In this document: positions 1-8,547 of the stretch, one piece after another
Layout of the letters: each line of letters opens with the position of its first letter
Position numbering within the stretch: position 1 is the stretch's first letter
Assembly (NCBI GenBank): GCA_902781705.1
Contig: CACZKE010000013.1
Location: 1-64,000, forward strand
Reading direction: 5' to 3'
Length of the DNA: 64,000 nucleotides
Origin: an uncultured Bacteroidia bacterium
GTDB taxonomy: Bacteria; Bacteroidota; Bacteroidia; Bacteroidales; UBA932
Program-made: the position numbers and the translations under genes
The notes under the pieces: generated by a model
Database searches by the model: none
Told to the model about the DNA's origin: nothing
The model's input: only the letters and a program-made list of their open reading frames with translations

Positions 1-37
1 CGGTCGGGACGGCTCTTTCATATTCACTGAGGAAGAT

Positions 38-1030
38 TTAGTCGGCGAGAGAGAAGCGCTTGAAGCAAAGAACCTTGGCTTCCTTGTCGATAGCGGCGAG
101 GGCCTGCTTCACGGTCTCCTTGTTGTCGCTGAGCTGGTACTCCTGCTCCTCGAGGGTGTTCTCCTTCAGGAACTTGGCGACACGGCCCTTGGCGATGTTC
201 TCGACCATCTGGGCGGGAAGGTTCGCGGCCTTCTCGGCACCGACGGTGGCGATGATCTCGCGGGCCTGGGCGGCCTGCTCCGGAGTGAGCCAACCCTTGG
301 CAGTGTTGGACTCGATATGATCCTCGCTGTCCACGTGGGCCGGGTTGATACCAACCTTCTTGAGGGCGGCGTCGATGGCCTTCTGGACCTGCTCGTCCTT
401 GGTCTTCTGGATGGCGATGGTCTTCTCGGACTCGAGCACCTCGGCGGGCACGGAGGCCTCATCGACGGCAACCGGGTTCATGGAAGCGACCTGCATCGCG
501 ATACCGCGGGCGATCTCGGCGGGAACCTCCTTGTTGAAGGCGACGATGGCGCCGAGCTTGCCGTTGAAGTGCACGTACTCGGACACGAACGGGGCCTCGA
601 TACCGGCATAGTAAGCCAGCACGTGCTTCTCACCGGTCTTGCCGGCCTGGTTGGTGATGTCCTCGTCGAGGGTGTAGCCCGTGGCGGTCTTGATGGCCTT
701 GAGGGCCTCGAGGTCGGCCGGGAACTCGGCGATGGCGGTGTCGGCGATGGTCGCGGCGAGGGCCTTGAAATCAGGCGTAGCGGCGACGAAGTCGGTCTCG
801 CAACCGAGGCACACGAGAATGGCCCTTCCACCGTTCACACGGCTCAGGACAGCACCCTGGGTGGTTTCGTTGTCACCCCGTTTGGCGAGGGTGGACTTAC
901 CCTTCTCGCGAAGGATCTCGACGGCACGCTTGAAATCGCCGTCGGCCTCGGTGAGGGCCTTCTTGCAATCCATCATACCGGCGCTGGTCATGTCGCGCAG
1001 CTTCTTGATGTCAGCTAAAGATACTGCCAT
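38..1030 (-). CDS. tsf: Translation elongation factor Ts
   Basis: This is the guanine nucleotide exchange factor for EF-Tu in the cytosol. The 330-residue product opens with an N-terminal UBA-like helical region (LRDMTSAGMMDCKKAL) that matches the EF-Ts signature closely. The TDFVAAT stretch of the core domain follows near residue 80. Full length is usual for Bacteroidota, which have a longer core than E. coli. It is the last gene of the rplM-rpsI-rpsB-tsf operon and starts 32 bases after the rpsB stop, which fits co-transcription. No terminator is visible in the 37 bases left downstream in the window. Identification is secure. Confidence 0.97.
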   Translation of the reverse strand: MAVSLADIKKLRDMTSAGMMDCKKALTEADGDFKRAVEILREKGKSTLAKRGDNETTQGAVLSRVNGGRAILVCLGCETDFVAATPDFKALAATIADTAIAEFPADLEALKAIKTATGYTLDEDITNQAGKTGEKHVLAYYAGIEAPFVSEYVHFNGKLGAIVAFNKEVPAEIARGIAMQVASMNPVAVDEASVPAEVLESEKTIAIQKTKDEQVQKAIDAALKKVGINPAHVDSEDHIESNTAKGWLTPEQAAQAREIIATVGAEKAANLPAQMVENIAKGRVAKFLKENTLEEQEYQLSDNKETVKQALAAIDKEAKVLCFKRFSLAD

Positions 1031-1062
1031 GGTGTTCTTGCTTTAAAAGGGTTTGACAAAAC

Positions 1063-1872
1063 TTACTCGGCGGCGGGAGTTTCCTCCTCGGCCTTGGGGG
1101 CGCGGCGGGGACGGAGTTTCTTGGCGGGAGCGGCCTCGGCGGCTTCGGCCTGGGGCTCGTTCTCAGCTTCCTTCTCCTTCTCCAGCTTGCGCTCATCGAG
1201 ACCTTCCTGGATGGCCTTGGTGAGGACATCGAGGATGAGGGCGATGGACTTGGTGGCGTCGTCGTTGGCCGGAATCACGTAATCAATCGGAGTGGGATCG
1301 CAGCAAGTGTCAACCATGGCGATTACCGGGATGTTCAGACGGTTGGCCTCCTTGACGGCATTGGCCTCCTTCTGGACGTCGACGACGAAGAGGGCGGAGG
1401 GGAGACGGCTCATGTCGCGGATGGACCCGAGGTTCTTCTCGAGCTTGGCGCGCTGACGCTCCACCTGGAGACGCTCTCTCTTGGCGAGTTTCTCGAACGT
1501 ACCATCTTCCTTCATCTTGTCGATGGTGTTCATTTTCTTGACGGCCTTGCGGATGGTCGGGAAATTGGTGAGCATTCCACCCGGCCAGCGCTCGGTCACG
1601 GACGGCATGTTGACGGCGGCAGCCTTCTCGGCGACGACGTCCTTAGCCTGCTTCTTGGTGGCGACGAAGAGGACTTTACGGCCGCTGCGGGCCATTTCCT
1701 TGAGCACTTCAGCCGCTTCGTCAATCTTCACGATGCTCTTGTGCAGGTCGATGATGTGGATACCGTTCTTCTGGTCGAAGATATACGGAGCCATCTTAGG
1801 GTTCCACTTGCGGGCGAGATGACCGAAGTGTGCACCTGCATCGAGCAGTTCCTGGAAATTTGTTCTGGACAT
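1063..1872 (-). CDS. rpsB: 30S ribosomal protein S2
   Basis: S2 is a structural protein of the small ribosomal subunit. The start chosen is the ATG at 1872, giving 269 residues that begin MSRTNFQELLDAGAHFGH, the conserved S2 N-terminus. The open frame runs 26 codons further upstream, but that part is basic, unconserved and lies in the leader, so it is left out. Motifs include GHLARKWNPKM and the FVVDVQKEANAVKEA segment. The C-terminal 35 residues are rich in Glu and Ala followed by Lys and Arg, a common lineage-specific tail. It is preceded by a 196-base spacer after rpsI and followed closely by tsf. Confidence 0.97.
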   Translation of the reverse strand: MSRTNFQELLDAGAHFGHLARKWNPKMAPYIFDQKNGIHIIDLHKSIVKIDEAAEVLKEMARSGRKVLFVATKKQAKDVVAEKAAAVNMPSVTERWPGGMLTNFPTIRKAVKKMNTIDKMKEDGTFEKLAKRERLQVERQRAKLEKNLGSIRDMSRLPSALFVVDVQKEANAVKEANRLNIPVIAMVDTCCDPTPIDYVIPANDDATKSIALILDVLTKAIQEGLDERKLEKEKEAENEPQAEAAEAAPAKKLRPRRAPKAEEETPAAE

Positions 1873-2068
1873 TGTGTCTAAAATTCTTTGTTTGTTTTTC
1901 TCTTTCTTCAATCCGGAGTAGCGGTCTTTACAAAGAGCCGGTCTCCGCAATTTTTCCGCAGTCTCGGCAATCCTTCTTGCAGCTCGGGAAGATTCTCATC
2001 CTCACCGGGATCGCAGGATTTAAGCAACCGGACTGTGCAAAAGCTGTAAATCAGTCCGTAGAGGCAAA
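1873..2068 (-). promoter_or_regulatory. Structured rpsI-rpsB spacer, possible rpsB leader
   Basis: This 196-base gap inside a ribosomal protein operon is long compared with the 9- and 32-base gaps next to it. On the minus strand it holds a perfect 7-bp inverted repeat, CGGACTG at 2058-2052 and CAGTCCG at 2035-2029, with a 16-base loop. Nearer rpsB there is a GCGG/CCGC pair enclosing CTTTGTAAAG. Neither stem is followed by a T-run, so this is not an intrinsic terminator. A cis-acting leader that adjusts S2/EF-Ts expression is an inference. I could not identify a convincing TAnnTTTG box here. Confidence 0.4.
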
Positions 2069-2458
2069 CTAACGCTTGCTGAACTGGAAGCGACGACGTG
2101 CGCCAGGCTGACCGGGCTTCTTACGCTCGACCTCACGGGCATCGCGGGTGAGGAAACCGGCGGCTTTCAGGGAAGCGCGATAGGCCTCCTTGTCCACCTC
2201 GCAAAGGGCGCGGGAGATACCCAGACGGACGGCCTCGGCCTGTCCTTTGGTACCACCGCCCACGAGCGTGACCTTGACGTCAAACTGACCTGCTGTGCCG
2301 GTAACTTCGAACGGCTGGTTCACGATGTACTGGAGGGTGTCCTCCTTGAAGTACTCGTTCACCGGGCGACCGTTGATGACGATGTTGCCAGTGCCGGCGA
2401 CAACATAAACACGAGCGACTGCTGATTTACGTCTTCCAAGGGCGTGTTTCTGTTCCAT
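2069..2458 (-). CDS. rpsI: 30S ribosomal protein S9
   Basis: S9 is a small-subunit protein whose C-terminal tail reaches toward the P-site tRNA. The 129-residue product starts with the typical [13 protein letters not shown] motif and has the [19 protein letters not shown] core. It ends in a basic [11 protein letters not shown] tail, as S9 proteins do (usually ending KR). It begins 9 bases after the rplM stop, the near-universal rplM-rpsI pairing, so the two are co-transcribed. Nothing unusual was seen. Confidence 0.97.
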   Translation of the reverse strand: MEQKHALGRRKSAVARVYVVAGTGNIVINGRPVNEYFKEDTLQYIVNQPFEVTGTAGQFDVKVTLVGGGTKGQAEAVRLGISRALCEVDKEAYRASLKAAGFLTRDAREVERKKPGQPGARRRFQFSKR

Positions 2459-2467
2459 GTGCTCTGT

Positions 2468-2920
2468 TTAGATTTCGTTTAAGGTAATGGTTTTGGGATT
2501 CTGCGCCTGGTGCGGGTGCTCAGCGCCTGCATACACGTACAGGTTGTTGATGAGCTTGTCACCAAGACGCGTCTTAGGAAGCATTCCGCGGACGGAACGG
2601 CGGATGAGTTCGGCCGGCCGGGACGCAAGGATCTCCTTCGGAGTGGTGAAGCGCTGTCCGCCCGGATAGCCGGTGTAACGGACGTAGACGCGGTCGGTCA
2701 TCTTCTTGCCGGTCAGACGGATCTTGTCGGCGTTGATGACGATCACGTTGTCGCCACAGTCCACATGCGGGGTGAAGCCGGGCTTGTTCTTGCCGCGGAG
2801 CACGAGGGCGACGCGGGAAGCCAGGCGACCCAGGATGAGGTCGGTTGCATCAATGACGAGCCACTCCTTGTTCACAGTCGCCTTGTTCAGGGAAACTGTC
2901 TTGTAGCTAAGTGTGTCCAC
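2468..2920 (-). CDS. rplM: 50S ribosomal protein L13, GTG start
   Basis: L13 is an early-assembling large-subunit protein. The open frame begins at 2992, but the conserved Bacteroidota N-terminus (VDTLSYKT) begins at a GTG codon at 2920-2918. No ATG lies between the promoter and this point that would give a sensible start. A GTG start giving 150 residues is therefore chosen. Motifs: DATDLILGRLAS, HVDCGDNVIVINADKI, RYTGYPGG and RGMLPK. It heads the operon rplM-rpsI-rpsB-tsf. A promoter box and a stem-loop lie directly upstream. Confidence 0.95.
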   Translation of the reverse strand: MDTLSYKTVSLNKATVNKEWLVIDATDLILGRLASRVALVLRGKNKPGFTPHVDCGDNVIVINADKIRLTGKKMTDRVYVRYTGYPGGQRFTTPKEILASRPAELIRRSVRGMLPKTRLGDKLINNLYVYAGAEHPHQAQNPKTITLNEI

Positions 2921-2954
2921 TGTCTTGATCTTTAATGGTTTAACAATAAAAAAT

Positions 2955-2988
2955 GCGATCCCCACACTTTTTGGGGACCGCAAAGGTA
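2955..2988 (-). promoter_or_regulatory. rplM operon promoter with 5'-end stem-loop
   Basis: The minus strand has the -7 box TACCTTTG at 2988-2981. It is directly followed by a 9-bp stem (arms 2981-2973 and 2963-2955, one G-U pair) with a 9-base loop. If transcription starts about 4 bases after the box, the mRNA would begin inside the 5' arm with TCCCC paired to GGGGA. That would give a stem-loop at the very 5' end, which could stabilise the mRNA or bind a ribosomal protein. The box is seen in sequence; the role of the stem is inference. Confidence 0.6.
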
Positions 2989-3017
2989 GCAATTATTCGG
3001 GATAAATCCAAATAATA

Positions 3018-5390
3018 TCAGAAGGGAAGCGTGCCGTCAATCCACTCCACGGTGGTTTCCGGATAGTTCATCGAGGAGACGTAACTCTTGCCGGTCAACG
3101 TGCGGCCGTTGCCGGAATGGTCGGCGATCGTGTTGCCGCTGCCCTCGTTGAAATACCAGGAGCCGATGAGGTCGGAACCGGAGACGTCGCTCTTGTACAT
3201 GTTCCCCGTGATGTCGGAGGCGCTGCGGGCGCTCTTCCACACGCGGGTGTAGGCGATGGTGCCCTGCACGTAGCGGTTGCCCTCGCAGGCATTGCCGATC
3301 ATGAAGGAGAACGGGAGGTTCCACTTGGCACCGACGCCGTTCATGTCCACGCCGTGGTCCTTGAGGTCGGCCGTGGCCTTCTGTTCGCCGTTGACATACA
3401 GGTAGGCCTTCTTCGCGCTGCGGGAGTACACGGCGGCCAGGTGGACCCACTCGCCGGTGGTCCAGTCCGTCGCCAGCTTGATCTCGGTGTACTCGCCGTT
3501 GGACCTCTTATCTCCGCCGCAGATGAGCTGGAACTGGTTGCTCTCGGTACGGAGGAGGAAGACGCCCTCGATGCCCATGATGGACTCGTTCTTGCCGGGG
3601 TTGCCCGCGGTGTTCACCCAGGTCTCCATGGTCACCTCGTCCAGGGTGGCGAGGTCGGAAGGCCAGGTATAGTCGAAGAACGCGTTCTTCATGTTCACGA
3701 CCTTGGCCTCCACCGGCTGGGGCTGACCGGGGATGTAGCGGAAGATGGCGTACCGGCCGTCGAAGGCGGAGCCGGCCGCATCCACGCCCACGACGAAGGC
3801 ATAATACTCGTCGTCTTCGCTTCCGTAATAATCGGTCTCCGTGTCAGGAAGCCTGGAGGAGGCGTAGTAGCTCAGCCAGTCCTCCTGCTGCGCCGCCATG
3901 TTCTTCATGTAGGCCACCAGGTCACCCTCGACGTCCTCGGCCTTGGCAAGCATGATCATATGCATCGGCGAGGTGCAAGCAGTCAGGGTGAATCCGAAAG
4001 CGGAATCTCCCCACTGGCTTTCAACCATGCCGAAGGATCCTTTCCAGATCTTGCTGCAGTCGGTCCAGACCATTTCGTTGCTCGTCACCGTCACCGGGAT
4101 GGAGGCCTCCAGGTCGCCGAACTTCGCGACGATGGTCGTCTCGCCCGGATTGCCGGCCACGACCGTATAATAGTTGCTATAGTACGGCCGCAGGGTCACG
4201 ATGGACTCGTCCGAGGAAGTGAAGGTGATGTTGCCCGTATCGGTGCAGTCCTCCGGAAGAAGTGTGGCGCTGAAATAGTTCATCGTCTTGCCGGCCTTGA
4301 GTTCGATGGAACTGATCGGGGTGTTGCTCCAGCCTTGCGTGAACTGGATGCCGGTGGCGTGGACCGGATCCGGCGTGCGGCCGACGAAGTTGTACACCAG
4401 GTACTCGCCGGTGAACTCGAACTCCTCGTCATAGCCGAGCACATAAGCGACGGCATCACCTATGTCGTTATAGCGCTGTGTCTGGGACTCGCCGGTGGTG
4501 AAGAGGTTCTTCGGGTCCTGGCCAGCATCCTTCCGCTCTTCCACCTGCTCGTACACCGTATTGGCGATGTCTTCGACATTGGTGAACTTGTCGGCGGAGA
4601 CGGCCTTGAAGTAGGCGTATTCACCGTCGAAGCCGGCGAGGTTCACGTCCACATGGGAGCCGGTAATCTGGCCGGACCAACTGTTCTTGTCCCACTTCGG
4701 CGTGTCGGTGATCGTCCAGGCACCGGTACGGTCGATGAGTTTGATCTTGTCGGCAACGGTCACCTTCACGGTGGCGGAGAGACCGTTCTGGGAAGCGGTG
4801 ATGGTCGCCTCGCCGAGGCCCACGGCCTGGATGAAGCCGTAGCTGACGGTCGCCACCTGCTCGTTGGAGGACTTCCACTCGAGGTTCAGCTGGTCGGTCG
4901 TCGGATCCTCACCCTCCACGGAACCGTCCGGGAGAAGGGTGGCCTTGACCTTGGTGGCACGGCCCACCAGGAGGTTGATCTCGCTCTTGTTGAGCTGGAT
5001 CGCCGTGGCGGGAACCCGCTCGGCGAACACGTTCACGATAGCGGTGACACTCTGGTCACCGGCCTTCGCGGTAATGAGGGCGACACCCTTGGCAAGGGTG
5101 GTCACGTTACCTTCCGCATCCACGGTGGCAACGGCCTCGTCGGAAGAGGTCCAGGCAAGCTTGTCCACGGAGGCGTTCTCCGGGACGAGGCCCACGGTGA
5201 GCGCCACGGGTTCGCCGATGACCACATAGCTGGTCTTCGGGCTGATCGAGAGGCCCTGGAGCGTCTCCTCCGCAGCCTCGGGGACCGGAATGGGATTGGT
5301 CGTATCCTCGTACGTGTCCACCTTGGTGCAGGAGAAGGTTGTCATCATTGCCACGCTGGCCGCGGCAAGAATGGAATATATCTTTTTCAT
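3018..5390 (-). CDS. Big2 and LamG domain surface lipoprotein of the PUL
   Basis: This 790-residue protein has a lipoprotein signal (MTTFSC lipobox, Cys21) and is probably exported to the cell surface. After the anchor come two bacterial Ig-like Big2 domains (about 45-125 and 130-215). Next is an unrecognised module of about 110 residues (215-330), a third Big2 domain (about 340-435), then a second copy of the unrecognised module (about 437-550). It ends in a LamG/concanavalin-like domain (about 555-790). The two unknown modules share a GxYxYF/GRYAIFRY ending, which suggests an internal duplication of an Ig-plus-module unit. No catalytic motif was found. As the last gene of a SusC/SusD operon with a GH18 enzyme, a glycan-binding role is likely, but this is inferred from context. 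Confidence 0.8.
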   Translation of the reverse strand: MKKIYSILAAASVAMMTTFSCTKVDTYEDTTNPIPVPEAAEETLQGLSISPKTSYVVIGEPVALTVGLVPENASVDKLAWTSSDEAVATVDAEGNVTTLAKGVALITAKAGDQSVTAIVNVFAERVPATAIQLNKSEINLLVGRATKVKATLLPDGSVEGEDPTTDQLNLEWKSSNEQVATVSYGFIQAVGLGEATITASQNGLSATVKVTVADKIKLIDRTGAWTITDTPKWDKNSWSGQITGSHVDVNLAGFDGEYAYFKAVSADKFTNVEDIANTVYEQVEERKDAGQDPKNLFTTGESQTQRYNDIGDAVAYVLGYDEEFEFTGEYLVYNFVGRTPDPVHATGIQFTQGWSNTPISSIELKAGKTMNYFSATLLPEDCTDTGNITFTSSDESIVTLRPYYSNYYTVVAGNPGETTIVAKFGDLEASIPVTVTSNEMVWTDCSKIWKGSFGMVESQWGDSAFGFTLTACTSPMHMIMLAKAEDVEGDLVAYMKNMAAQQEDWLSYYASSRLPDTETDYYGSEDDEYYAFVVGVDAAGSAFDGRYAIFRYIPGQPQPVEAKVVNMKNAFFDYTWPSDLATLDEVTMETWVNTAGNPGKNESIMGIEGVFLLRTESNQFQLICGGDKRSNGEYTEIKLATDWTTGEWVHLAAVYSRSAKKAYLYVNGEQKATADLKDHGVDMNGVGAKWNLPFSFMIGNACEGNRYVQGTIAYTRVWKSARSASDITGNMYKSDVSGSDLIGSWYFNEGSGNTIADHSGNGRTLTGKSYVSSMNYPETTVEWIDGTLPF

Positions 5391-5403
5391 ACTGTAAATA
5401 CTT

Positions 5404-6126
5404 TTAAAGCGTTCCTTTGATCCGGAGCGGAGCCGTCTCCACCCCGTTTACGGTGATGGTCAATGTTTCCGTGACCTCGGTTCCGAGGCGCTTCCAGCGG
5501 GCGTCGTAGCTGCCGCGGATGTCCACCCGGCTCCGGGCCGGAATCACGGCCGGAGCGTAGAGTTTCACGCGGCGGGGCGCCGTGACCTGGAGCGTCATGT
5601 CCGTGTCCGTGTCGTTGTACAGGGGGATCGAGAACGCGAAGTCCCCGAAGGAATCCCAAGCCAGCGCATTGACGGACACATCGGTCCGAAGTCCCTGTCC
5701 CAGGTCTTCCGCATAGCGGATCCGTCCTTCCGACTCGTCCCGGAGCACATAGCCCTTCACGGCGATGGAGTTCAGGACGTTGTCGGTTCCGTCGGAGGTG
5801 ACCACGGTCAGGTAGCGGGTCTGGTCGCCATAGAGGCTTTTCGGGTCGAAGACCGCCGTCAGGACGCCCTTGGCGCCGGGACGGAGGCTCCGCACGTCCA
5901 CCTCGCCGGTAAAGCAGCCGCAGGTGGAATGGACCTCCAGGATGGTGACCGTCTTCCCGGAAACATTTTCATACGGGTAACGGAGCGTCATGGCACCGCT
6001 GTCAAAGCGTACCGTGTCCACGCGCATTTCCGGCTCCGAAAAGCGGAGCAGCGCACTCCCCTGCGCCCTTGCCCCCAGCGGGAGGCAAAGGCACAGCAAG
6101 AGGGTGATGGTACGGAACTTCTCCAT
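5404..6126 (-). CDS. DUF1573 secreted protein
   Basis: The 240-residue product has a cleavable signal peptide (MEKFRTITLLLCLCLPLGARA-Q) and two Ig-like folds typical of the DUF1573 family. The first carries the family's STCGC motif near residue 90 and the FDPKSLYGDQTRYLTV segment. The start codon overlaps the stop of the upstream DUF1735 gene by one base (TAATG), so the genes are translationally coupled within the PUL operon. DUF1573 proteins have no proven biochemical function. The position suggests an accessory role at the cell envelope for this locus. Confidence 0.8.
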   Translation of the reverse strand: MEKFRTITLLLCLCLPLGARAQGSALLRFSEPEMRVDTVRFDSGAMTLRYPYENVSGKTVTILEVHSTCGCFTGEVDVRSLRPGAKGVLTAVFDPKSLYGDQTRYLTVVTSDGTDNVLNSIAVKGYVLRDESEGRIRYAEDLGQGLRTDVSVNALAWDSFGDFAFSIPLYNDTDTDMTLQVTAPRRVKLYAPAVIPARSRVDIRGSYDARWKRLGTEVTETLTITVNGVETAPLRIKGTL

Positions 6127-7289
6127 TATTCGGGGCAGCGGATGTTGGCTTCGGTATAGGTCACACTGCCGTGGGCAATGCCGTCATAACCGTTTCCGGT
6201 GAGGTCCTTGCCACGGTTCTCGGCGTCCAGTTTCCAGTAGCCCAGGAGCTTGTTCTCGCGGGCTTCCTTCACCGGGTCGGCGATGGAGCACTGGCCGTTC
6301 ACGAGCTCGGTCGGGGAAAGCAGGCGGCCCCAGACGCGGGCCTCGCTTACCTGGCCGTTCAGGTAACGTCCCTTCTCGGACATGCCGATCGCGAACTTGG
6401 AGTTATAGACCTTACCGAGGTTGATGCCCTTGCCGCCCATCGGGGTGGAGCTGTCCAGCTCGCCGTTGATGTACAGGTCGCAGGTCTGCTTGACACCGTC
6501 GGCAACGACGGCGATATGATACCACTTGCCGGTGTCGAAATGGGCCTTGGAGGTGATGGACACGCCCTGTCCGGCCAGCTGGAGCTGATTCGGGTCGCAG
6601 GAGATGTCGCCGAAGCGGAGGAGGAAGTTCTCTTCCACGCCGATCACCGAGGAGATGAACGGATTGGAGGAAGCCCAGCTGTTGGCCTTCACGCGGATCT
6701 CCATCGTGCAGACCTCCAGGGAGAGGGCCGGGTCGGAGACCGTGGACGGCATCTCGAAGTAGGAACCGCCGGGAAGGTTCGCCGCGGAGGCATAGACATA
6801 GCCGCGGATCACGAGGTAGGCATACTCCTCGCCCGGAACCGGACGCTGGGAGGTGCTGGTGCCCGTAATCCTGAGGGGCAGGCAGTAGATGACACCGTTC
6901 TTGAAGCCGTCGATGTTCACCTCGGCGGTGACGGGCTCGGAAACGGCGCTGCCGGCCTTGATGACGGTGCTCTTGCTGCTCAGGGTGACATTGGATTCCG
7001 GAAGGAACCAGTAGTTGGTGCCCTGGGACTGGTTGAAGGCCGCGAGGACGGCCGTGTCGCGCACCGGCTCGAAGTTCACGGTCACATCCTGGTCCACCTT
7101 GACGGAGGAGGCGATGGTGAAGGTGACGGGGCCGGAAGTCTCCAGGAAGGCGGCCATCTCGCCGCTTTCATTGGCCTGGAAGGCAACGATGCCGTTGTCG
7201 TAGAGGCCTTCGGAGTCGATCAGGCTCTTCTGGCAGGAGGCCATGAGGGCGATGGCGCCAAGCGCTATGACGATCTTTTTCATACCCAT
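6126..7289 (-). CDS. DUF1735 and LamG domain lipoprotein
   Basis: The lipobox LMASC shows a lipoprotein. The start could be the ATG at 7289 or, more typical for this class, MKK at 7283. Residues about 25-165 look like DUF1735, the Ig-like N-terminal domain found in GH18-associated Bacteroides proteins such as BT_3986/BT_3987. Residues about 175-385 form a LamG/concanavalin-like domain (FLLRFGDISC, WYHIAVVADG, DLYINGELD). It lies 3 bases after the GH18 gene, matching the Bacteroides gut N-glycan loci where a DUF1735-LamG protein accompanies an endo-N-acetylglucosaminidase. It is likely a surface glycan-binding protein (inference). Confidence 0.82.
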   Translation of the reverse strand: MGMKKIVIALGAIALMASCQKSLIDSEGLYDNGIVAFQANESGEMAAFLETSGPVTFTIASSVKVDQDVTVNFEPVRDTAVLAAFNQSQGTNYWFLPESNVTLSSKSTVIKAGSAVSEPVTAEVNIDGFKNGVIYCLPLRITGTSTSQRPVPGEEYAYLVIRGYVYASAANLPGGSYFEMPSTVSDPALSLEVCTMEIRVKANSWASSNPFISSVIGVEENFLLRFGDISCDPNQLQLAGQGVSITSKAHFDTGKWYHIAVVADGVKQTCDLYINGELDSSTPMGGKGINLGKVYNSKFAIGMSEKGRYLNGQVSEARVWGRLLSPTELVNGQCSIADPVKEARENKLLGYWKLDAENRGKDLTGNGYDGIAHGSVTYTEANIRCPE

Positions 7290-7292
7290 GGA

Positions 7293-8528
7293 TTATTTAT
7301 AGTATTCGACCTTCTGCTGGGCACGGATGCCCATGATGTGATGCTGGTAGCGGAAAAGCTTGCCCTTCTCGGCGCCCTCGGCCTCCAGACGCCAGTCACG
7401 CTGGCCGTGGAAGGAGGCGAAACCGCCCTTGTGGCCGTACTGCTGGCCGCAGGTGGAAGGCTGGAAGGAAGCCATCTGCTCGAGGTTGTGGCAACCCTCG
7501 GAATAGGTGTCACCCACGTTCTCGGTCACGATGATCTGCGCGGGGACCCAACCGTTCTCACGGTCCAGGTTGCTGCCGAAATCGCTCTGGGAAGCCGGGC
7601 TCGCACCGCCGGTGGAACCGTACTTCTGGTAGATCCAGAAGTTGCAGAGCTTCGCGAGGTCACGGTCACCGGCGCCGCTGTTGCGGTCGATGATCAGGAG
7701 CGTGCCCTCGTTGCCGGACTTGGGACCGATGAACTGGGACAGGTAGGCCACCATCGTGTTGAAAGCGGTTCCGCTGAGCGGGTCGCCTTCCGGCTCGTAG
7801 TCCAGGTCATAGCCGTCCAGGCCGTACTGCTCGATCTCGTCGAGAAGCACCTGGGAGGCATAGACACACCACTCCGGCCACTCGGGGCCACCTTCGGCGT
7901 CGCGGGAGTTCGCACCCTTGCCTGGATGGGCCTGCACGTCGGCGCGAAGGGCGGCGTTACCGGCTTCCAGGGCGGCGGACTCCAGTTCCTGGGCGGTCAT
8001 CTTGCCCTGGAGGATCTTGCCCATGTTGTCATACTTGTAGGCCTCGTAGGCCTTCATGAAGGAAGGAATCTGTGCTTCCATGCCCCAACGGGCGTTCTCG
8101 AGGATGCGGGTGATGCGGCAACCGACCACCTTCATACCCTTGATTTCCTGGCAGGCCTTCATTTCCTGGTAGTCCAGGGAGCCCTTCTTGGGGCAGCCGC
8201 CCCAGAGGTTGATCACATCGACGCTGTCCGGGATATCCGCAAAGCGGAAAGCCATGGAACCGTAGTCGGCAAAGAAGATATAGGAGATGCTGCGGGTGGT
8301 GATGCCGTTCTCGTCGAAGGCGGCCTTCTTCCAGTCACGCAGGCTCTGGTAATACGCCTCGTCGCGGACGGTGTTCACCGTACCGGTGCCCTGGATGAAT
8401 TCGGCCCAGGCCTCGCTCTGGTGGATGCCGGAGGTCCGTTCGATCTCCAGGGACTTCACGTCCTCCACCTTCTCGCAGGCGGCCAGCACGAGGGCGGCGC
8501 TCATCAGAATATAGAATGTCTTTTTCAT
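7293..8528 (-). CDS. GH18 family glycoside hydrolase, endo-N-acetylglucosaminidase-like
   Basis: The 411-residue lipoprotein (LVLAAC lipobox) contains the GH18 active-site motif DGYDLDYE near residue 245. The last Glu would be the catalytic acid and the preceding Asp would help the substrate-assisted mechanism. An upstream SISYIFFADYGS strand and a downstream LLIIDRN strand fit the TIM barrel. GH18 includes chitinases and endo-beta-N-acetylglucosaminidases. The neighbours (SusC, SusD, DUF1735-LamG) are the same set as in the Bacteroides EndoBT-type loci, so cleavage of the chitobiose core of N-glycans is the favoured substrate. Chitin-like oligomers remain possible. No GH92 or GH20 gene is nearby in this window. 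Confidence 0.85.
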   Translation of the reverse strand: MKKTFYILMSAALVLAACEKVEDVKSLEIERTSGIHQSEAWAEFIQGTGTVNTVRDEAYYQSLRDWKKAAFDENGITTRSISYIFFADYGSMAFRFADIPDSVDVINLWGGCPKKGSLDYQEMKACQEIKGMKVVGCRITRILENARWGMEAQIPSFMKAYEAYKYDNMGKILQGKMTAQELESAALEAGNAALRADVQAHPGKGANSRDAEGGPEWPEWCVYASQVLLDEIEQYGLDGYDLDYEPEGDPLSGTAFNTMVAYLSQFIGPKSGNEGTLLIIDRNSGAGDRDLAKLCNFWIYQKYGSTGGASPASQSDFGSNLDRENGWVPAQIIVTENVGDTYSEGCHNLEQMASFQPSTCGQQYGHKGGFASFHGQRDWRLEAEGAEKGKLFRYQHHIMGIRAQQKVEYYK

Positions 8529-8547
8529 AACCGTTTCTCTTTAAGGG

